Assembly: GCA_013339895.1 (NCBI GenBank)
Contig: JABACO010000012.1
Location: forward strand, 8,878,653 to 8,942,652
DNA from: Ephydatia muelleri
Taxonomy: Eukaryota > Porifera > Demospongiae > Spongillida > Spongillidae
Length of the DNA stretch: 64,000 bases
Reading direction: 5' to 3'
How positions within the stretch are numbered: position 1 is the first letter of the stretch. The DNA itself is not shown here. Below are more notes on the stretch, generated by a model. The model was not told the origin of the DNA, searched no databases, and worked only from the letters and a program-made list of their open reading frames with translations.

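Noticed and set aside
1..64000. Cadherin or Calx-beta repeats of animal adhesion proteins.
   Set aside because: Cadherin signatures (DxNDNxP, LDRE, DxD-x-G-x-N sets) and the Calx-beta pattern are not seen; the DTTPP, FSE and DLN-x-IK pattern is different.
1..64000. CRISPR array or satellite DNA because of the regular 368 bp period.
   Set aside because: The period is that of a coding domain in frame, with diverged nucleotides and conserved amino-acid pattern, not short identical repeats or non-coding satellite.

Overview
The whole 64 kb window appears to be the inside of one enormous minus-strand coding sequence. Neither its start nor its stop lies in the window. About 21,300 codons are visible. 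Four one-base reading-frame breaks interrupt them, near 26,518, 24,803, 21,918 and 10,184, and the domain pattern continues across each break in another frame. I see no intron, promoter, RNA gene, mobile element, CRISPR array or second gene. The many shorter open frames on the plus strand, and the few small minus-strand ones in other frames, are shadows of this gene.

The protein is a tandem array of about 174 copies (numbered here r0 at the 64,000 end to r173 at position 1) of one domain of roughly 123 residues (about 368 bp). Each copy has a DTTPP-like linker, an F-x-LDLN-x-G segment, an LTFSE-x-V-N/D strand, an I-x-LQ strand, a Y-x-LTGG turn, an LS-x2-DLN-x-IK segment, an LATS-x-NTTYLS strand and a D-x-SGN-x-V end. 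This resembles bacterial Ig-like domains of the SbsA/Big_5 kind (a family judgement from pattern, not a search). The chain is rich in Ser, Thr, Val, Leu and Asn, has several N-x-S/T sequons per copy, and has few cysteines, most of them in regular pairs. I infer a very long extracellular fibre, adhesin or matrix protein.

The array is organised in a higher order that is the main discovery. Marker copies recur every 23 domains, with a period of about 8.46 kb. Eight copies with a lengthened first strand lie near 61.0, 52.6, 44.1, 35.5, 27.0, 18.7, 10.2 and 1.8 kb. Within each 23-domain unit, two adjacent cysteine-pair domains stand at offsets 3/4 and again at 14/15, so cysteine doublets alternate every 11 and 12 domains through the window. 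An N/D-G-K-A-LQ marker sits at offset 7. The individual copies are strongly diverged, yet the count of 23 is kept exactly in the six complete units I parsed domain by domain (r8 to r145), and by marker spacing in the seventh.

The organism is probably a eukaryote, most likely an animal with gene-body methylation: CpG is very scarce (7 in the first 600 bases by hand count), TpG/CpA are abundant, and sequons are dense. The absence of any intron over 64 kb and the bacterial look of the domain leave a giant bacterial adhesin, or a gene acquired from bacteria, as live alternatives. The four frame breaks are one-base indels, two of them plausibly in short T runs. They look like assembly errors or recent damage rather than splice sites.
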